64,000 nt of DNA from Bacillota bacterium (lineage in GTDB: Bacteria; Bacillota; Clostridia; Christensenellales; UMGS416). Where the stretch lies: the NCBI GenBank assembly GCA_023410875.1, contig JAEYPH010000019.1, positions 1-64,000 on the forward strand. Reading direction: 5' to 3'. Below the pieces are notes generated by a model, which was not told the origin of the DNA, ran no database searches, and was given only the letters and a program-made list of their open reading frames with translations. Of this stretch, positions 1-9,464 are shown piece after piece (within the stretch, counting starts at the first letter, position 1; each line of letters starts with the position of its first letter). A program made the position numbers and the translations under genes.

Positions 1-7
1 CCTCCTT
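1..7 (-). promoter_or_regulatory. Probable ribosome binding site of a gene left of the window
   Basis: Read on the minus strand the first seven bases are AAGGAGG, a perfect Shine-Dalgarno sequence. The start codon it would serve lies just outside the window, so a further minus-strand gene probably follows here. Most genes up to 10.6 kb are on the same strand. The gene itself cannot be seen. Confidence 0.4.
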
Positions 8-90
8 CTTGTTGCTTGCGGTTGGCAGACCTGCTTGCATCCTATCAGAGTGTGCGAAGGATGGCTACTTATAGCTGGAAGCTTCCCTGA

Positions 91-119
91 ACCCCCAGCC
101 TAGCTGGGGGTTTTCGTTT
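91..119 (+). terminator. Intrinsic terminator hairpin
   Basis: Nine-base arms ACCCCCAGC and GCTGGGGGT around a three-base loop are followed on the plus strand by TTTTCGTTT. No plus-strand gene is visible to its left, so it would end a transcript entering from outside the window. Confidence 0.55.
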
Positions 120-129
120 CACAACAAGC

Positions 130-164
130 ATGGGGCTGCCTCTCAGTGAGGCAGCCCCATTTTG
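130..164. terminator. Perfect 13-bp hairpin after the first URO-D gene
   Basis: Arms ATGGGGCTGCCTC and GAGGCAGCCCCAT surround a five-base loop, with TTTT on the plus-strand side. It lies 20 bases beyond the stop of the minus-strand URO-D gene, so it probably ends that transcript and may work in both directions. Confidence 0.6.
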
Positions 165-183
165 TCGTCATGATGTGTTCTGA

Positions 184-1200
184 TTATTTCTTATTGCAGC
201 ATTCGTTCCATGCTTCGAACACGGCGCGCACATTCTGCGGCCGGCTGCCCGCGCCAAACTCGCACTGGGCGATGCACCCGCCGTAGTCCCACAGCGTGTC
301 GTATACGCCGTGCACGGCAGCCTTCACCTGCCGCGGCGTCGCCTCTACCAACAGGTGCTGACGGTCGATCTCCCCCCAGAATGTGATTCTGCCCTTAAAT
401 TGCCTGAGCGGCTCCATCCCCATGCAGAAAATTTGCGTGTTCAGCGCATCCAGCCCCAGGTCTATCAGGTGTGGGATGATTTCCAGCGTGTAGCCGTCGG
501 AATGCATGAATGTCTTTTTGTTGTATTTTTTGGCAATGTTGATGTAATCGCGGTACATGGGCTTAAAGATTTCCACCCATGCCTTGGGGTTGATCAACAG
601 GCTTCTTTGGCTGCCCCAGTCGTCCATCATCATGATGCCGTCCACGTCGGTCTGGGCCCAGGCCTCCACCCACTTGCAGTAAAAATCGTGCATCTTCTCC
701 AGAAACGCGAGCATCCCGCTGGACTTGTAGGCCAAATCCAGATAGAGGTTCTCCGTGCCGCGCAGGAATTGAAGCTGCTCAAAGGGGCGGGGGCATTCGC
801 CAGCCATCACAAACAGATCGGTGGACGCGCATTGGCGGTTGATGTGGTCCCGGTCAATCGTCAGAAGCTCAATGGGAACATGGGCCTTGCCGGCGTCTTC
901 CCAATTCTCGCCGGTGATCAGCGGCTCCTTGACTTCTCCTATCAAACCGCGCTGCACATTGTGAAATTTCGCTCCCCAGACGTCGGTGTAATCGCCAAAC
1001 TCATAGGCGTCGCCCGTCGTCGCGGGGTGCTCGCTCTCTCCGCCCTCCACGCCGCCGATGTCTGCCGGGAAGTCGCGTTGAATCGCGTCGAGTTCTTCCC
1101 CGTGATAGAGCGACGCCCAGGGGAGCACCCACAGCTGCCGGGGGACGCGGTCCGGGTTGCGGAATTCCAGCGTCCTTATGGTCAATTCTCTTGATGTCAT
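184..1200 (-). CDS. URO-D superfamily protein (methyltransferase-like)
   Basis: A 338-residue protein of the uroporphyrinogen decarboxylase fold. It has the N-terminal pattern of the methyltransferase-like branch (TSREL...NPDRVP, near residue 4), a middle DGIMMMDDWG stretch, FMHSDGYTLEIIP followed by LGLDALN, and a terminal QCEFGAGSRPQN. True HemE has a different N-terminus, and there are no heme genes nearby, so methyl transfer or decarboxylation of another substrate is more likely. The start at 1200 is chosen because GGGGA precedes it; an upstream in-frame start would overlap the next gene. It is the last gene of the AraC-URO-D-Opp cluster. Substrate unknown. Confidence 0.8.
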   Translation of the reverse strand: MTSRELTIRTLEFRNPDRVPRQLWVLPWASLYHGEELDAIQRDFPADIGGVEGGESEHPATTGDAYEFGDYTDVWGAKFHNVQRGLIGEVKEPLITGENWEDAGKAHVPIELLTIDRDHINRQCASTDLFVMAGECPRPFEQLQFLRGTENLYLDLAYKSSGMLAFLEKMHDFYCKWVEAWAQTDVDGIMMMDDWGSQRSLLINPKAWVEIFKPMYRDYINIAKKYNKKTFMHSDGYTLEIIPHLIDLGLDALNTQIFCMGMEPLRQFKGRITFWGEIDRQHLLVEATPRQVKAAVHGVYDTLWDYGGCIAQCEFGAGSRPQNVRAVFEAWNECCNKK

Positions 1201-1249
1201 TGCAATCCCCAGTCGGTATTTTGATATAATGTAATGCTCACCAGGCCTG

Positions 1250-1621
1250 TCAGATGTCTCCATGTTCCCACTCGGCCTGTATTTCGTCAAGGGCCAGCAA
1301 AAAATCCGACTTGTCCTGGCTTTTCACCAGCGAGCTTCTTTTGACGTACCGCATGATGCTTCTCAGCCGGAAGACATACCACCGCCTCAAAAAAGCGGAG
1401 ATCAAGTCGGCAAACCTGGAAGGGCGCTTCCTGGACGCCTGTTCCAGCAACCCCAGCCGCCATCGCCGGGGGACCTCCGAAGTATCCATCAGGTGATTGA
1501 TGACCTCCAGCTTATCGCTCACGAGCACCTTGTAGCAGAAGGCTGCATACGCCCTGGTGAACAGCGCGAACAGGCCGATGAACACGAACATGATCAGACA
1601 AGCGATAAGGACTCCGCCCAT
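1250..1621 (-). CDS. Small membrane-anchored hypothetical protein
   Basis: A 123-residue protein that I do not recognise. Residues 3-20 form one hydrophobic segment (GGVLIACLIMFVFIGLFALF). The rest is basic and hydrophilic with many Arg residues, then a more acidic C-terminal tail ending AEWEHGDI. The start at 1621 follows AAGGGAGA; a longer reading frame upstream lacks a good ribosome binding site. It lies between the binding-protein gene and the URO-D gene on the same strand, so it is probably co-transcribed with the importer. N-in single-span topology is inferred. Confidence 0.6.
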   Translation of the reverse strand: MGGVLIACLIMFVFIGLFALFTRAYAAFCYKVLVSDKLEVINHLMDTSEVPRRWRLGLLEQASRKRPSRFADLISAFLRRWYVFRLRSIMRYVKRSSLVKSQDKSDFLLALDEIQAEWEHGDI

Positions 1622-1783
1622 GATTCTCCCTTGGCGATGACGCCGGCACAAGTCAGGTGAGCAACGGGCACGCATCCCCGAGGGAGATGCGCCGTGCGCA
1701 CCCCCTCGATATGCGTGATACAGGTGTGGGAGGGCTGCCGGGGGATTGCCCGGCAGACAGTTTTGTGGTCCGATTGTCGGTTG

Positions 1784-4033
1784 TTACTTCAGCCTGTCCG
1801 GATTCTTGAAGAAGAACCCCTCGGAGCTTTCCATGATGGTGATGAAGTTGTAATTCTTCTCCGGCGCCATCTCCACATTGCCCAGATCGGCGGAAATGAT
1901 CAGCGGGGCCTTGGTGTCTGTGGCTATGCCGATGATCGGTAGATATTCCGCCTGCAGCTGCCATACTCTCTTGGCGATCTCGTTGCGCTTCTGCTCGTCG
2001 GGTTCAGCTTTCAGCTGCTGGCGCAGGTCTTGCATTTCCCGCTGCCATTCGGGCACGTATTGCAGGATGAGCTGCCAGTCCTCGTCAGATACCTTGCCCT
2101 TGTAATTGGTATAGTTGTTCCAGAGCGGGTTGAGCATGGATGGCCCGAGGAACCAGTCCTGCAGCAGGTTGGCGCCGGAGCCGGACAGCCACCACGTCGT
2201 GGCCTCGTTGATGTTGTTGGGCTGCAGGGATTCCCACCAATAGCCGGGGTCGACCAGCTTGATATCCACCTTGATGCCCACGGCTTCCCAATACCGCTTG
2301 CACAGCTCCGAGCCGGGGGTGGAGGCGCCGGTGATGACGAAGTAGTCATACTTCATGGCGAAGGGCTTGCCGTCGGGCCGTTCGCGCCAGCCGTCGCCGT
2401 TGGTGTCCTTCATGCCCATTTCGTCCAGCAGGCTGTTTGCCATCTCGGGGTCATACTGGGCATACGATTCTTCCATGCCGTCTTCATAGAAGGGCGTGCC
2501 GGGGCGTGGCGCCACCTGCGCCGGGCGGCCCAGGCCCAGGAACAGCGACTCGTTCATGGTCTTGCGGTCCAGCGCCACGGACAAGGCCTTGCGGAACCGA
2601 AGGTCGCCGTACACGGTGGCCAGGCCGGGGTCATAGGCGGATTTGTCCGCGGGCTTGGAATTGGGGTTCTGCTTGATGGATTTCAGCTCCAGCGGAGGAA
2701 TGCCCGCGCCGGTGTTGAATCCCACGATGAAGATCTGATCCTGCCAGGCGGACAGTGGCATCGCAAGGTAGTTGCCTTTGCTCTCGTTTTCCTTGTACAG
2801 CGGATAGCTGTCGATGGAGATGCTCATGCAGCTCAGGTCCGTTTTACCGGAGATGATGGCCATGTTCTCCATCTCGGAGTCGGTCAGATAGGTTTTCTTC
2901 AGTTGGTCAACGTAGGGCAGCTGGTTGCCGTCCTGATCGACCATGTAGAAGTAGGGGTTGCGCTCCAGGCGGTAGTTCCCGTTCTTCAGGTCTTCCACGA
3001 TCATCCAGGGGTTCAGCGTCGGCACGACTTTGCCGTTGTCCATAAAGGTGTTGTCGCAGCCGAACAACGCGGTCTTCTTGCCGAAGAACTCCGGCCACTC
3101 CTGTATCGTCTTGTAGTTGGATTCACCCATGGCCTTGAGCAGGTCTGCTTCCGCTGCATAGGCCTTGTGGTATTGCATCAGATAATGCTTGGGGAGCAGG
3201 AACTTGTAGAACGTGGCCGGCCACATCGTGATTTCAGCCTCTATGAACGCGCCGTAGGGCTTCGCGAAGGTGAGTTCAAAGGTGTACTTGTCGATGACCT
3301 TGAACTGGGTCTCTCCGCCGCCCCACGTGAGCCACTGCGGCGCCACGGGAGACAGCTCCTTGTTCAGCAGGGTGTCATTGATTTTGAACGCCACGTCGTC
3401 GGTGGTGACCGGCATGCCATCGGACCACTTGAGGCCCTTGCGTATCGTGGCGGTGAAGACTGTGCCTTCGGTATTCATCGAGAAGCTTTCAAAGATGCCG
3501 GGCTGGTGGGGCGCGCCGAAAATGGTGGATACGGCGTCCCACGAGGCGCTGGCGGGCATCTCAATGAGGTTCGCCGAGTTGATGTGGCGCAGGTGCCAGT
3601 CCTGGTCGATCGTGATGCTGTCAAAACGGAGGGTTCCGCCGTAGACGCCGACCTTGTCCAGCGTTCGGTAGACCAGAGGGTTCTCCGGCAGCCGTTCCGC
3701 CACGGGGGGCAGCGCGCCGCTTTTCACCTTGTCGGCCAGCATCGGGGCTTCGTTGTATTGCTGGAAGCTCTTGCCGGTTTTTTCCTGGAAGTCGGCCAGG
3801 TTGTAATAACCGGTTTCGACATCGCCGGCGGGAGCGGGCGTGGCGGACGCTTCTGCCGCCGCCGTTGTTTCGCCGGCCGTCGTCGTGGGCGCAGCCGCGG
3901 TTTCAACGGCAGGCGCTGTGGAGGCGGCCGGTGCGGACGTCACCCCTGGCCCGCCCGTCACAGGGCCGCAGCCCGCGACAACCAGCATGACGGCAAAAAG
4001 CACGACCAGTATGGATGTGGTAGCCTTCTTCAT
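1784..4033 (-). CDS. ABC importer substrate-binding lipoprotein, family 5 (Opp/Dpp type)
   Basis: A 749-residue extracellular solute-binding protein. It has a lipoprotein signal with lipobox VAGC (Cys22), then an Ala/Thr/Pro-rich linker to about residue 75. Family 5 features include the stretch around GLKWSDGMPVTTDDVAFKI and the FRKALSVALDRKTM helix with a DTNGDGWRERPDGKPF strand. At 749 residues it is much longer than classic OppA (about 540), as in other clostridial family-5 proteins. It follows OppF in an operon with OppBCD. The ligand could be an oligopeptide, glycan or other small molecule, and the flanking URO-D proteins argue against assuming peptides. Lipid-anchored on the outer face of the membrane. 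Confidence 0.9.
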   Translation of the reverse strand: MKKATTSILVVLFAVMLVVAGCGPVTGGPGVTSAPAASTAPAVETAAAPTTTAGETTAAAEASATPAPAGDVETGYYNLADFQEKTGKSFQQYNEAPMLADKVKSGALPPVAERLPENPLVYRTLDKVGVYGGTLRFDSITIDQDWHLRHINSANLIEMPASASWDAVSTIFGAPHQPGIFESFSMNTEGTVFTATIRKGLKWSDGMPVTTDDVAFKINDTLLNKELSPVAPQWLTWGGGETQFKVIDKYTFELTFAKPYGAFIEAEITMWPATFYKFLLPKHYLMQYHKAYAAEADLLKAMGESNYKTIQEWPEFFGKKTALFGCDNTFMDNGKVVPTLNPWMIVEDLKNGNYRLERNPYFYMVDQDGNQLPYVDQLKKTYLTDSEMENMAIISGKTDLSCMSISIDSYPLYKENESKGNYLAMPLSAWQDQIFIVGFNTGAGIPPLELKSIKQNPNSKPADKSAYDPGLATVYGDLRFRKALSVALDRKTMNESLFLGLGRPAQVAPRPGTPFYEDGMEESYAQYDPEMANSLLDEMGMKDTNGDGWRERPDGKPFAMKYDYFVITGASTPGSELCKRYWEAVGIKVDIKLVDPGYWWESLQPNNINEATTWWLSGSGANLLQDWFLGPSMLNPLWNNYTNYKGKVSDEDWQLILQYVPEWQREMQDLRQQLKAEPDEQKRNEIAKRVWQLQAEYLPIIGIATDTKAPLIISADLGNVEMAPEKNYNFITIMESSEGFFFKNPDRLK

Positions 4034-4048
4034 GACAATTCTCCTTTT

Positions 4049-5104
4049 TCAGTCTCCCGTGTCTCGTGTGGTATTCCGTGTCTTGATGCCATCGAGGGCA
4101 AGCTTCTCCGCGTGATGGCATGCCGCAAAGTGTTCGCTGCCCAGGTCGCGGAAGGGCGGCACTTCCTGCGTGCACAGGTCCGTCGCAAAGCCGCATCTGG
4201 GGTGGAACGGGCACCCGGAGGGCGGGTCCATTGGATTGCCAATTTCGCCGGGAGCCGCTTCCAACCCCGATTCCACAGTGGGATCGGCAATCGGTATGCT
4301 TTTCATCAACGCCGCGGTATACGGATGCTTGGGCCGTTCAAACAGCTCCTCATTGGTAGCCAATTCCACCATCCGCCCCAGATACATGACAGCTACCCGG
4401 TCTGATACATGACGAATAACCCCCAGATTGTGGGACACAAACAGATAGGTCAGTTTGAACTCCTGTTGGAGCTCAATCATCAGGTTCAGTATCTGTGCCT
4501 GGATGGACACATCCAATGCGGATGTCGGCTCGTCCGCCACGATAAACCGCGGGTTCGTGGACAATGCCCGGGCAATGCTGATGCGCTGGCGTTGGCCGCC
4601 GCTGAATGCGTGGGGGTAACGCTTCAGATACCGTCGGTCCAGCCCGACGTGCTCCATGAGGTAGGCCACCCGTTCCTTCATCTCGCTCTTGCTGAGCACG
4701 GCGTTGGCCGCCAGCGGTTCGCTGATCAGGTCGGAGACGGTCATGCGGGGGTCCAGCGAGGAGTTGGGGTCCTGGAAGATCATCTGGGTGTTCCTGCGGA
4801 ACCCTCCGGAACGCAACTCGGAGATCGATAGTTTGCTGACGTCCATGGGCTTGCCGTCGAAATGGAAGACGACTCTGCCGCCCGTAATGGGGAACGCCCT
4901 CAGGATGGACTTGCCGATGGTGCTTTTACCGCACCCGGATTCACCAACCATGCCCAGCGTCTCCCCCTCATAGATGACAAAGCTGACGTCATCGACGGCT
5001 TTCAGGCAGCCGGACACCTTGTGCATGATCCCCTTTTCCACCTGGAAGTATTTCTTAAGCTGCGTTACGCTGACAAGCTCCCGCTTTTCCGGCGAGTTAT
5101 TCAT
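4049..5104 (-). CDS. oppF: Opp/Dpp ABC transporter ATP-binding protein, OppF type
   Basis: A 351-residue ATPase with Walker A GESGCGKS at residues 54-61, signature FSGGQRQRISIARAL, and Walker B FIVADEPTSALD. The C-terminal oligopeptide-transporter extension has the Cys pattern GCPFHPRCGFATDLC. The start at 5104 is set by GAAAGGAGGTGAAAGG directly upstream; a TTG six codons earlier is inside that ribosome binding site. It pairs with the OppD-type ATPase encoded just upstream and energises the OppB/OppC channel. Family membership is certain; the name oppF rather than dppF is convention. Confidence 0.9.
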   Translation of the reverse strand: MNNSPEKRELVSVTQLKKYFQVEKGIMHKVSGCLKAVDDVSFVIYEGETLGMVGESGCGKSTIGKSILRAFPITGGRVVFHFDGKPMDVSKLSISELRSGGFRRNTQMIFQDPNSSLDPRMTVSDLISEPLAANAVLSKSEMKERVAYLMEHVGLDRRYLKRYPHAFSGGQRQRISIARALSTNPRFIVADEPTSALDVSIQAQILNLMIELQQEFKLTYLFVSHNLGVIRHVSDRVAVMYLGRMVELATNEELFERPKHPYTAALMKSIPIADPTVESGLEAAPGEIGNPMDPPSGCPFHPRCGFATDLCTQEVPPFRDLGSEHFAACHHAEKLALDGIKTRNTTRDTGD

Positions 5105-5122
5105 CCTTTCACCTCCTTTCAA

Positions 5123-6139
5123 CTATTCTCTGGTCATGATTTGCGAATGCACTTTGAAACACCGGACGCAATGGTTTGCTCCAATGTCCGCCAGCTCCGG
5201 AATGGCGTCGATGCAGACGTCGTCGCATTTCTCCTCGCAGCGGTCGTAGAAACAGCAGCGGTTGGGCAGGTCGATGGGCTCGGGAACAGCGCCTTTGATC
5301 GCGCTGACGATGCCGGAACCACGCCGATCGCTTGGGTTCAGGATGGAGGCCATGAGCTTGCGCGTATAGGGGTGTCTGGGGTTGGCGAAGATTTCCCGCA
5401 CAGGCGCGTCCTCCACGATCTGGCCCAAATACATCACGCACACCCGGTCAACCATCTGCGCCACCACCGCCAGGTCGTGGGTGATGAACAGCATCGACAT
5501 GCGGTGCTGCTGCTGCAGGCTCTTGAGCAGCTTCAGTATCTGTGCCTGCACCGACACATCCAGGGCGGTGGTTGGCTCGTCGGCAATCAGCAGGTCGGGG
5601 TTGCACGAGATGGCCATGGCGATCAGCGCCCGCTGCCGCATGCCGCCGGAGAGCTGGAAGGAATAGGAGTCGATTCGCTTCTCCGGCTGGGGGATTCCCA
5701 CGCTGCCCAGCAATTCGATGCTGCGCTGCCGGGCTTCGCGCTTGTTCGCGTCGGTGTGCAGCATGATCCCTTCGATCATCTGGTTGGCGATCGTGTGCAC
5801 CGGCGACAGGGCGTTCATCGGCTCCTGGAAAATCATGTTGATGTGCTTGCCGCGGATCGACCGGATCTCGTCGCCCATGGGCTTCAAGGCGATCAGGTCG
5901 CTCACGTCCGTAGCGGACTTGTGGAAAAAGGCGTTCCCGGATGATTTGCCCGGCTTGCGGATCAGGCGCATGATGGACCGCACCGTGATGCTTTTCCCGC
6001 AGCCCGATTCCCCGACCAGGCCGATCACCTCGCCGCGCCGCAGGTCAAACGATACATTGTCCACGGCCCGCAGCACGCCCTGGCGCAAATGGAACTCGGT
6101 GCGCAGATTCCTCACCGACAGGATGATGTCATTTTCCAT
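5123..6139 (-). CDS. oppD: Opp/Dpp ABC transporter ATP-binding protein, OppD type
   Basis: A 338-residue ATPase with Walker A GESGCGKS at residues 43-50, signature LSGGMRQRALIAMA, Walker B LLIADEPTTALD, and a Cys-rich C-terminal extension (NRCCFYDRCEEKCDDVC) typical of OppD/DppD. The stop lies 18 bases before the oppF start. The OppC gene ends only six bases upstream of this start, with GGAGGG as ribosome binding site, so the operon is tightly packed. It acts as a heterodimer with OppF on the cytoplasmic face. Confidence 0.9.
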   Translation of the reverse strand: MENDIILSVRNLRTEFHLRQGVLRAVDNVSFDLRRGEVIGLVGESGCGKSITVRSIMRLIRKPGKSSGNAFFHKSATDVSDLIALKPMGDEIRSIRGKHINMIFQEPMNALSPVHTIANQMIEGIMLHTDANKREARQRSIELLGSVGIPQPEKRIDSYSFQLSGGMRQRALIAMAISCNPDLLIADEPTTALDVSVQAQILKLLKSLQQQHRMSMLFITHDLAVVAQMVDRVCVMYLGQIVEDAPVREIFANPRHPYTRKLMASILNPSDRRGSGIVSAIKGAVPEPIDLPNRCCFYDRCEEKCDDVCIDAIPELADIGANHCVRCFKVHSQIMTRE

Positions 6140-6145
6140 CGTGCA

Positions 6146-7318
6146 TCAGCCCTCCTTGTAGGGGTCAGCGGCGTCCCGCAGGCCATCGCCGACGAAATTG
6201 AATGCCAGCACCGCGAGAACCACGAACAGCCCCGGCAGCATGATCCATGGATAGAGCGCGATGGATTTGATGTTTTGAGCATCGAACAGCAGCACGCCCC
6301 AACTGATCGTCGGCGCCTGCAGGCCCAGCCCCAAAAAGCTCAACGCAGTTTCGCCAAGTATCATGCCTGGAATGGCCAACGTGATGTTGACGATGAGGTA
6401 GCTCGTGAATCCGGGCAGCAGGTGCCTTACGATGATCTTCCCGTCGCTCACGCCGGACAGCACGGCCGCGGTTACATAGTCCTCATTGCGCAGGCTGATC
6501 AGCTTTCCCCTGACAACCCTTGCCAGGCCGGTCCAACTGGCGATTGCCAGAATGACCGTAATGGCAAAGTACATCTGCATCTGCGACCACTCCCGCGGCA
6601 GGGCCGCCGACAGCGCCATCCACAGCGGCAGCATGGGGATGGACATCAGAAACTCTATGACGCGCTGTATGACGATGTCCACCCAGCCGCCATAGTAGCC
6701 AGATACGCCGCCCAGCAGGCAGCCCAGCACAAAGGTGATGGCAACGCCTACAAGGCCCACCGTCAGAGAAATCCTGGTCGCGTAAATGTTGCGGGCAAAC
6801 AGGTCCCTTCCCAGGGAATCCGCCCCGAACAGGAAGAGCGGCGCCCCTTCCTGGCCCGATATCAGGTGAATGTCCGAATCGATAAAACCCAGCAGCTTGT
6901 ATGGCGCGCCCTTGGCAAAAAACTGGACGTACAGCCGCTTGTCGGTGTTGTACGCATACTTCATCTGCAGCGTTACGGGGTCGCGCTTTTTCTCCAGCAC
7001 ATAATAGAACGGTCTAGGAGAAGTCACCGTGCCGTCAGAAAACCGGGGGAGCTGCGGCGGGCAATACGTGTAGTCGTCAAAATACTCCACAGGGTCATTA
7101 GGCGCGAGGAATGGCGCGAAAATCGCTGTCAGATAAAACAACGCGAGGATCACAAGCCCAACAATGGCCAGTTTGTGCTTGATAAATCGCCGGGCGATCA
7201 ATCGGGCCTGAGACGCGGTGTAGTACTGCTCCCCTTGGGATTGTTTGCGGGACATGCTCTTGTGGAGTATGGCGCGCGCTTCCTTCTGGTTCAAGTTCTC
7301 CGGCTTTATGGCACTCAT
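6146..7318 (-). CDS. oppC: Opp/Dpp ABC transporter permease, OppC type
   Basis: A 390-residue permease, longer than usual OppC (about 300). After the first membrane segment (IVGLVILALFYLTAIFAPFLAP) there is an extracytoplasmic insertion of roughly 120 residues running to FGADSLGRDLFARNIYATRIS, where the conserved permease core begins. The EAA-type loop is near SGVSDGKIIVRHLLPGFTSYLIV. The insertion matches the oversized binding protein of the same operon and may dock it. The start at 7318 is served by GAGGAG; a few in-frame codons upstream are ignored. Confidence 0.88.
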   Translation of the reverse strand: MSAIKPENLNQKEARAILHKSMSRKQSQGEQYYTASQARLIARRFIKHKLAIVGLVILALFYLTAIFAPFLAPNDPVEYFDDYTYCPPQLPRFSDGTVTSPRPFYYVLEKKRDPVTLQMKYAYNTDKRLYVQFFAKGAPYKLLGFIDSDIHLISGQEGAPLFLFGADSLGRDLFARNIYATRISLTVGLVGVAITFVLGCLLGGVSGYYGGWVDIVIQRVIEFLMSIPMLPLWMALSAALPREWSQMQMYFAITVILAIASWTGLARVVRGKLISLRNEDYVTAAVLSGVSDGKIIVRHLLPGFTSYLIVNITLAIPGMILGETALSFLGLGLQAPTISWGVLLFDAQNIKSIALYPWIMLPGLFVVLAVLAFNFVGDGLRDAADPYKEG

Positions 7319-7332
7319 GCTTCTTGTTCTCC

Positions 7333-8319
7333 TCATTCATAACGGATTCTGGGGTCGGAAACAACCAGAACGATATCTGATATGAATGTCCCGATAAGGG
7401 TCAGGAATGTCAGGATGAACATCACGCTTCCCGCCAGGTACATGTCCTGTGATTTCAGGGAGGCCAGCAGCAACGGGCCTACCGTGGGTAGGTTCAGAAC
7501 AACATCGACGATCGTGGCGCCGGATACGATGGCCGGCAGCAAATAGCCGATCGTGCTCCACATGGGGTTCAGGGCGACGCGCACCGGGTATTTCAAGATC
7601 AGCCTTGTCTCTTTGAGGCCCTTCACCCGGGCAGTCTCCACGTAGTCCTTGCGCAGCTCGTCCAGCATCGTGGCGCGAAGGCTCCTGATGTTGCCGGCTG
7701 TGCCGGCAAGGCCGGTCACGATGATCGGCACCACCAGGTGCTGGAGCAAATCCCACGCCTTTGCCAACGACCAGGGCGCGTCCCGGAACTGATCGGAAAA
7801 AAGTCCGCCGGCAGGCACACCAAAGTAGATGTACAACGAATACATCAAAAACAACGCCAGGAGGAACGACGGCACCGCCAGACCGATGAACCCAAAAACC
7901 GACGTAAGGTAGTCCCCAGCCGAGTATTGATGGGTGGAGGAATAGATGCCGATCGGAATGGAGATCAGGTATGTGAAGAAGATCGTACAGACCGATAACA
8001 GTATTGTGTATGGCAGCCTGGACAAAACGAGGACGGATACGGATTCCTTCCACTGGAAGGAACGGCCGAAGTCTCCGCGGAACAGGATGCCGGTGATCCA
8101 TTTTCCGTAGCGGACCATGAACGGCTGACCGTATCCGTATTGAACCTTCAGCGTCTCAATACGGGCCTCGTCCACCTTTTCCCCGCGCAGCTCCAACTGT
8201 TTGATATACAGCGACAGGTAATCCCCCGGAGGAAGCTCGATGATAACGAAGGAAATGAAGGACGTGACAATGACGGATACCAGCATCAGAGCCAAACGTT
8301 TTGCGATGTACTTCCCCAT
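7333..8319 (-). CDS. oppB: Opp/Dpp ABC transporter permease, OppB type
   Basis: A 328-residue permease. It has an N-terminal membrane segment (LALMLVSVIVTSFISFVIIELPPGDY), the family block YGYGQPFMVRYGKWITGILFRGDFGRSF, and a C-terminal EAA loop (RVKGLKETRLILKYPVRVALNPM). AAGGAG lies about 11 bases before the ATG. Together with OppC it forms the transmembrane channel. It is encoded between the second URO-D gene and oppC in the same operon. Confidence 0.9.
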   Translation of the reverse strand: MGKYIAKRLALMLVSVIVTSFISFVIIELPPGDYLSLYIKQLELRGEKVDEARIETLKVQYGYGQPFMVRYGKWITGILFRGDFGRSFQWKESVSVLVLSRLPYTILLSVCTIFFTYLISIPIGIYSSTHQYSAGDYLTSVFGFIGLAVPSFLLALFLMYSLYIYFGVPAGGLFSDQFRDAPWSLAKAWDLLQHLVVPIIVTGLAGTAGNIRSLRATMLDELRKDYVETARVKGLKETRLILKYPVRVALNPMWSTIGYLLPAIVSGATIVDVVLNLPTVGPLLLASLKSQDMYLAGSVMFILTFLTLIGTFISDIVLVVSDPRIRYE

Positions 8320-8369
8320 CTGTCTGAGCGCTCCTTATCAGCCATGTTTGTTTGTGTGCGGAACAGGGA

Positions 8370-9464
8370 TCATTCGTATCGGCCATAGGTCTCGCACAGT
8401 TCGGCTACCCTGCCCACCCGCTCCAGCAAAGCGTCCGGCGGCACTTGGTCCGCCACGCCCAGTACGAACTTTGGCTTTTTCCGCATGATGGACAGCACAT
8501 ACTTGACGTGCTCTACAAACGCGTCTTCCGCGAAACACGGGGTGAAAATGACACCCGGAAGCCCGCCCCAGATGATGGTGTCGGTCGTGATCGCGTCGGC
8601 GATCTCCAGCATCGTCATGTCTCCCGAGGGCACGGGGGTTGCGGCTTCTATGACGTCAAAACCGGTTTCGGCCACAAGCTTGAGCAACCCCTTCAGCGTG
8701 CCATCCATATGGATGAACGAGTGCTTCCCTGCCTGGCGTATCCCATGAATCCACTTGCTTTCATAACCCCGCATGTATTTCAGATAATTCCGCTCACCCA
8801 CCACTTCGCTGGACAGGTTTTCCGGGATCATGATGCATTCGGCCGGAGACGCGACCGTCAGCTCCGCGGCCTGGTCATATTTGGATTCCATCAGCGCAAA
8901 CAGCTCCGCCATCTCGTCGGGGGCGTCCGCCAGCAGGTACACCAGGTTCACAACGCCGATGTAGGTCGTGACCAACTGCATGAAGGGGCTTCTGGGGGTA
9001 TAGCACAATACCACTCCGTTGTCGCCAATGATCGCCTTGCGCCGAACGGCTTCCTCATATGCCGGCGTGAAGCGCATGGTTTCGATATAGTGGCGGAACG
9101 CGGGGAGGTCGTCCGCCGTTTCCACAAAGTGCTTCACATACCCGCTGGAAAAGGAGGTTGGCAGGTATTGCGTCACCTCGTGCAGCTCACCTTTGGGCGT
9201 AACCATTGTTTTCACGATCTGCCCGTTGACCGTTTTCTCGTGGAACGTGACGTCGGAATGGCTGTGAAACGGGAAGAACCCTTGCAGATAAAAGCCCAAA
9301 CCCAGATCCGGATTCAGTTTGAAATAGCCGTCTCCCTTGTATTTGTCGCTTAGAATCTGTTGGCGTATCGCCGCACTGTACCAATAGTCCAGATCGCCAA
9401 ACCAGGCAACCCGATCGGGTGTTTCTCCGTTCAGAACTTTCAAAATCCTGTCACGATGGTTCAT
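8370..9464 (-). CDS. URO-D superfamily protein, first enzyme gene of the Opp cluster
   Basis: A 364-residue protein of the uroporphyrinogen decarboxylase/methyltransferase fold: NHRDRILKVLNGETPDRVAWFGDLDYW at the N-terminus, then SFIHMDGTLKGLLKLVAETGFDVIEAATPVPSGDM and WGGLPGVIF, the usual His-containing strand and final barrel strands. It differs strongly from the URO-D protein at the other end of the cluster, so the two are not a recent duplication. The start at 9464 is preferred because AAAGGG precedes it at an acceptable distance, whereas the ATG seven codons upstream has none. It is the first gene after the AraC regulator. Confidence 0.78.
   Translation of the reverse strand: MNHRDRILKVLNGETPDRVAWFGDLDYWYSAAIRQQILSDKYKGDGYFKLNPDLGLGFYLQGFFPFHSHSDVTFHEKTVNGQIVKTMVTPKGELHEVTQYLPTSFSSGYVKHFVETADDLPAFRHYIETMRFTPAYEEAVRRKAIIGDNGVVLCYTPRSPFMQLVTTYIGVVNLVYLLADAPDEMAELFALMESKYDQAAELTVASPAECIMIPENLSSEVVGERNYLKYMRGYESKWIHGIRQAGKHSFIHMDGTLKGLLKLVAETGFDVIEAATPVPSGDMTMLEIADAITTDTIIWGGLPGVIFTPCFAEDAFVEHVKYVLSIMRKKPKFVLGVADQVPPDALLERVGRVAELCETYGRYE

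Noticed and set aside
184..1200. HemE uroporphyrinogen decarboxylase
   Set aside because: The N-terminal motif is that of the methyltransferase-like branch, and no other heme genes are present.
2030..4405. 791-residue open frame on the plus strand
   Set aside because: It is antisense to the binding-protein gene and the start of oppF. Its His/Val/Gly-rich composition and lack of any domain are typical of shadows in high-GC DNA.
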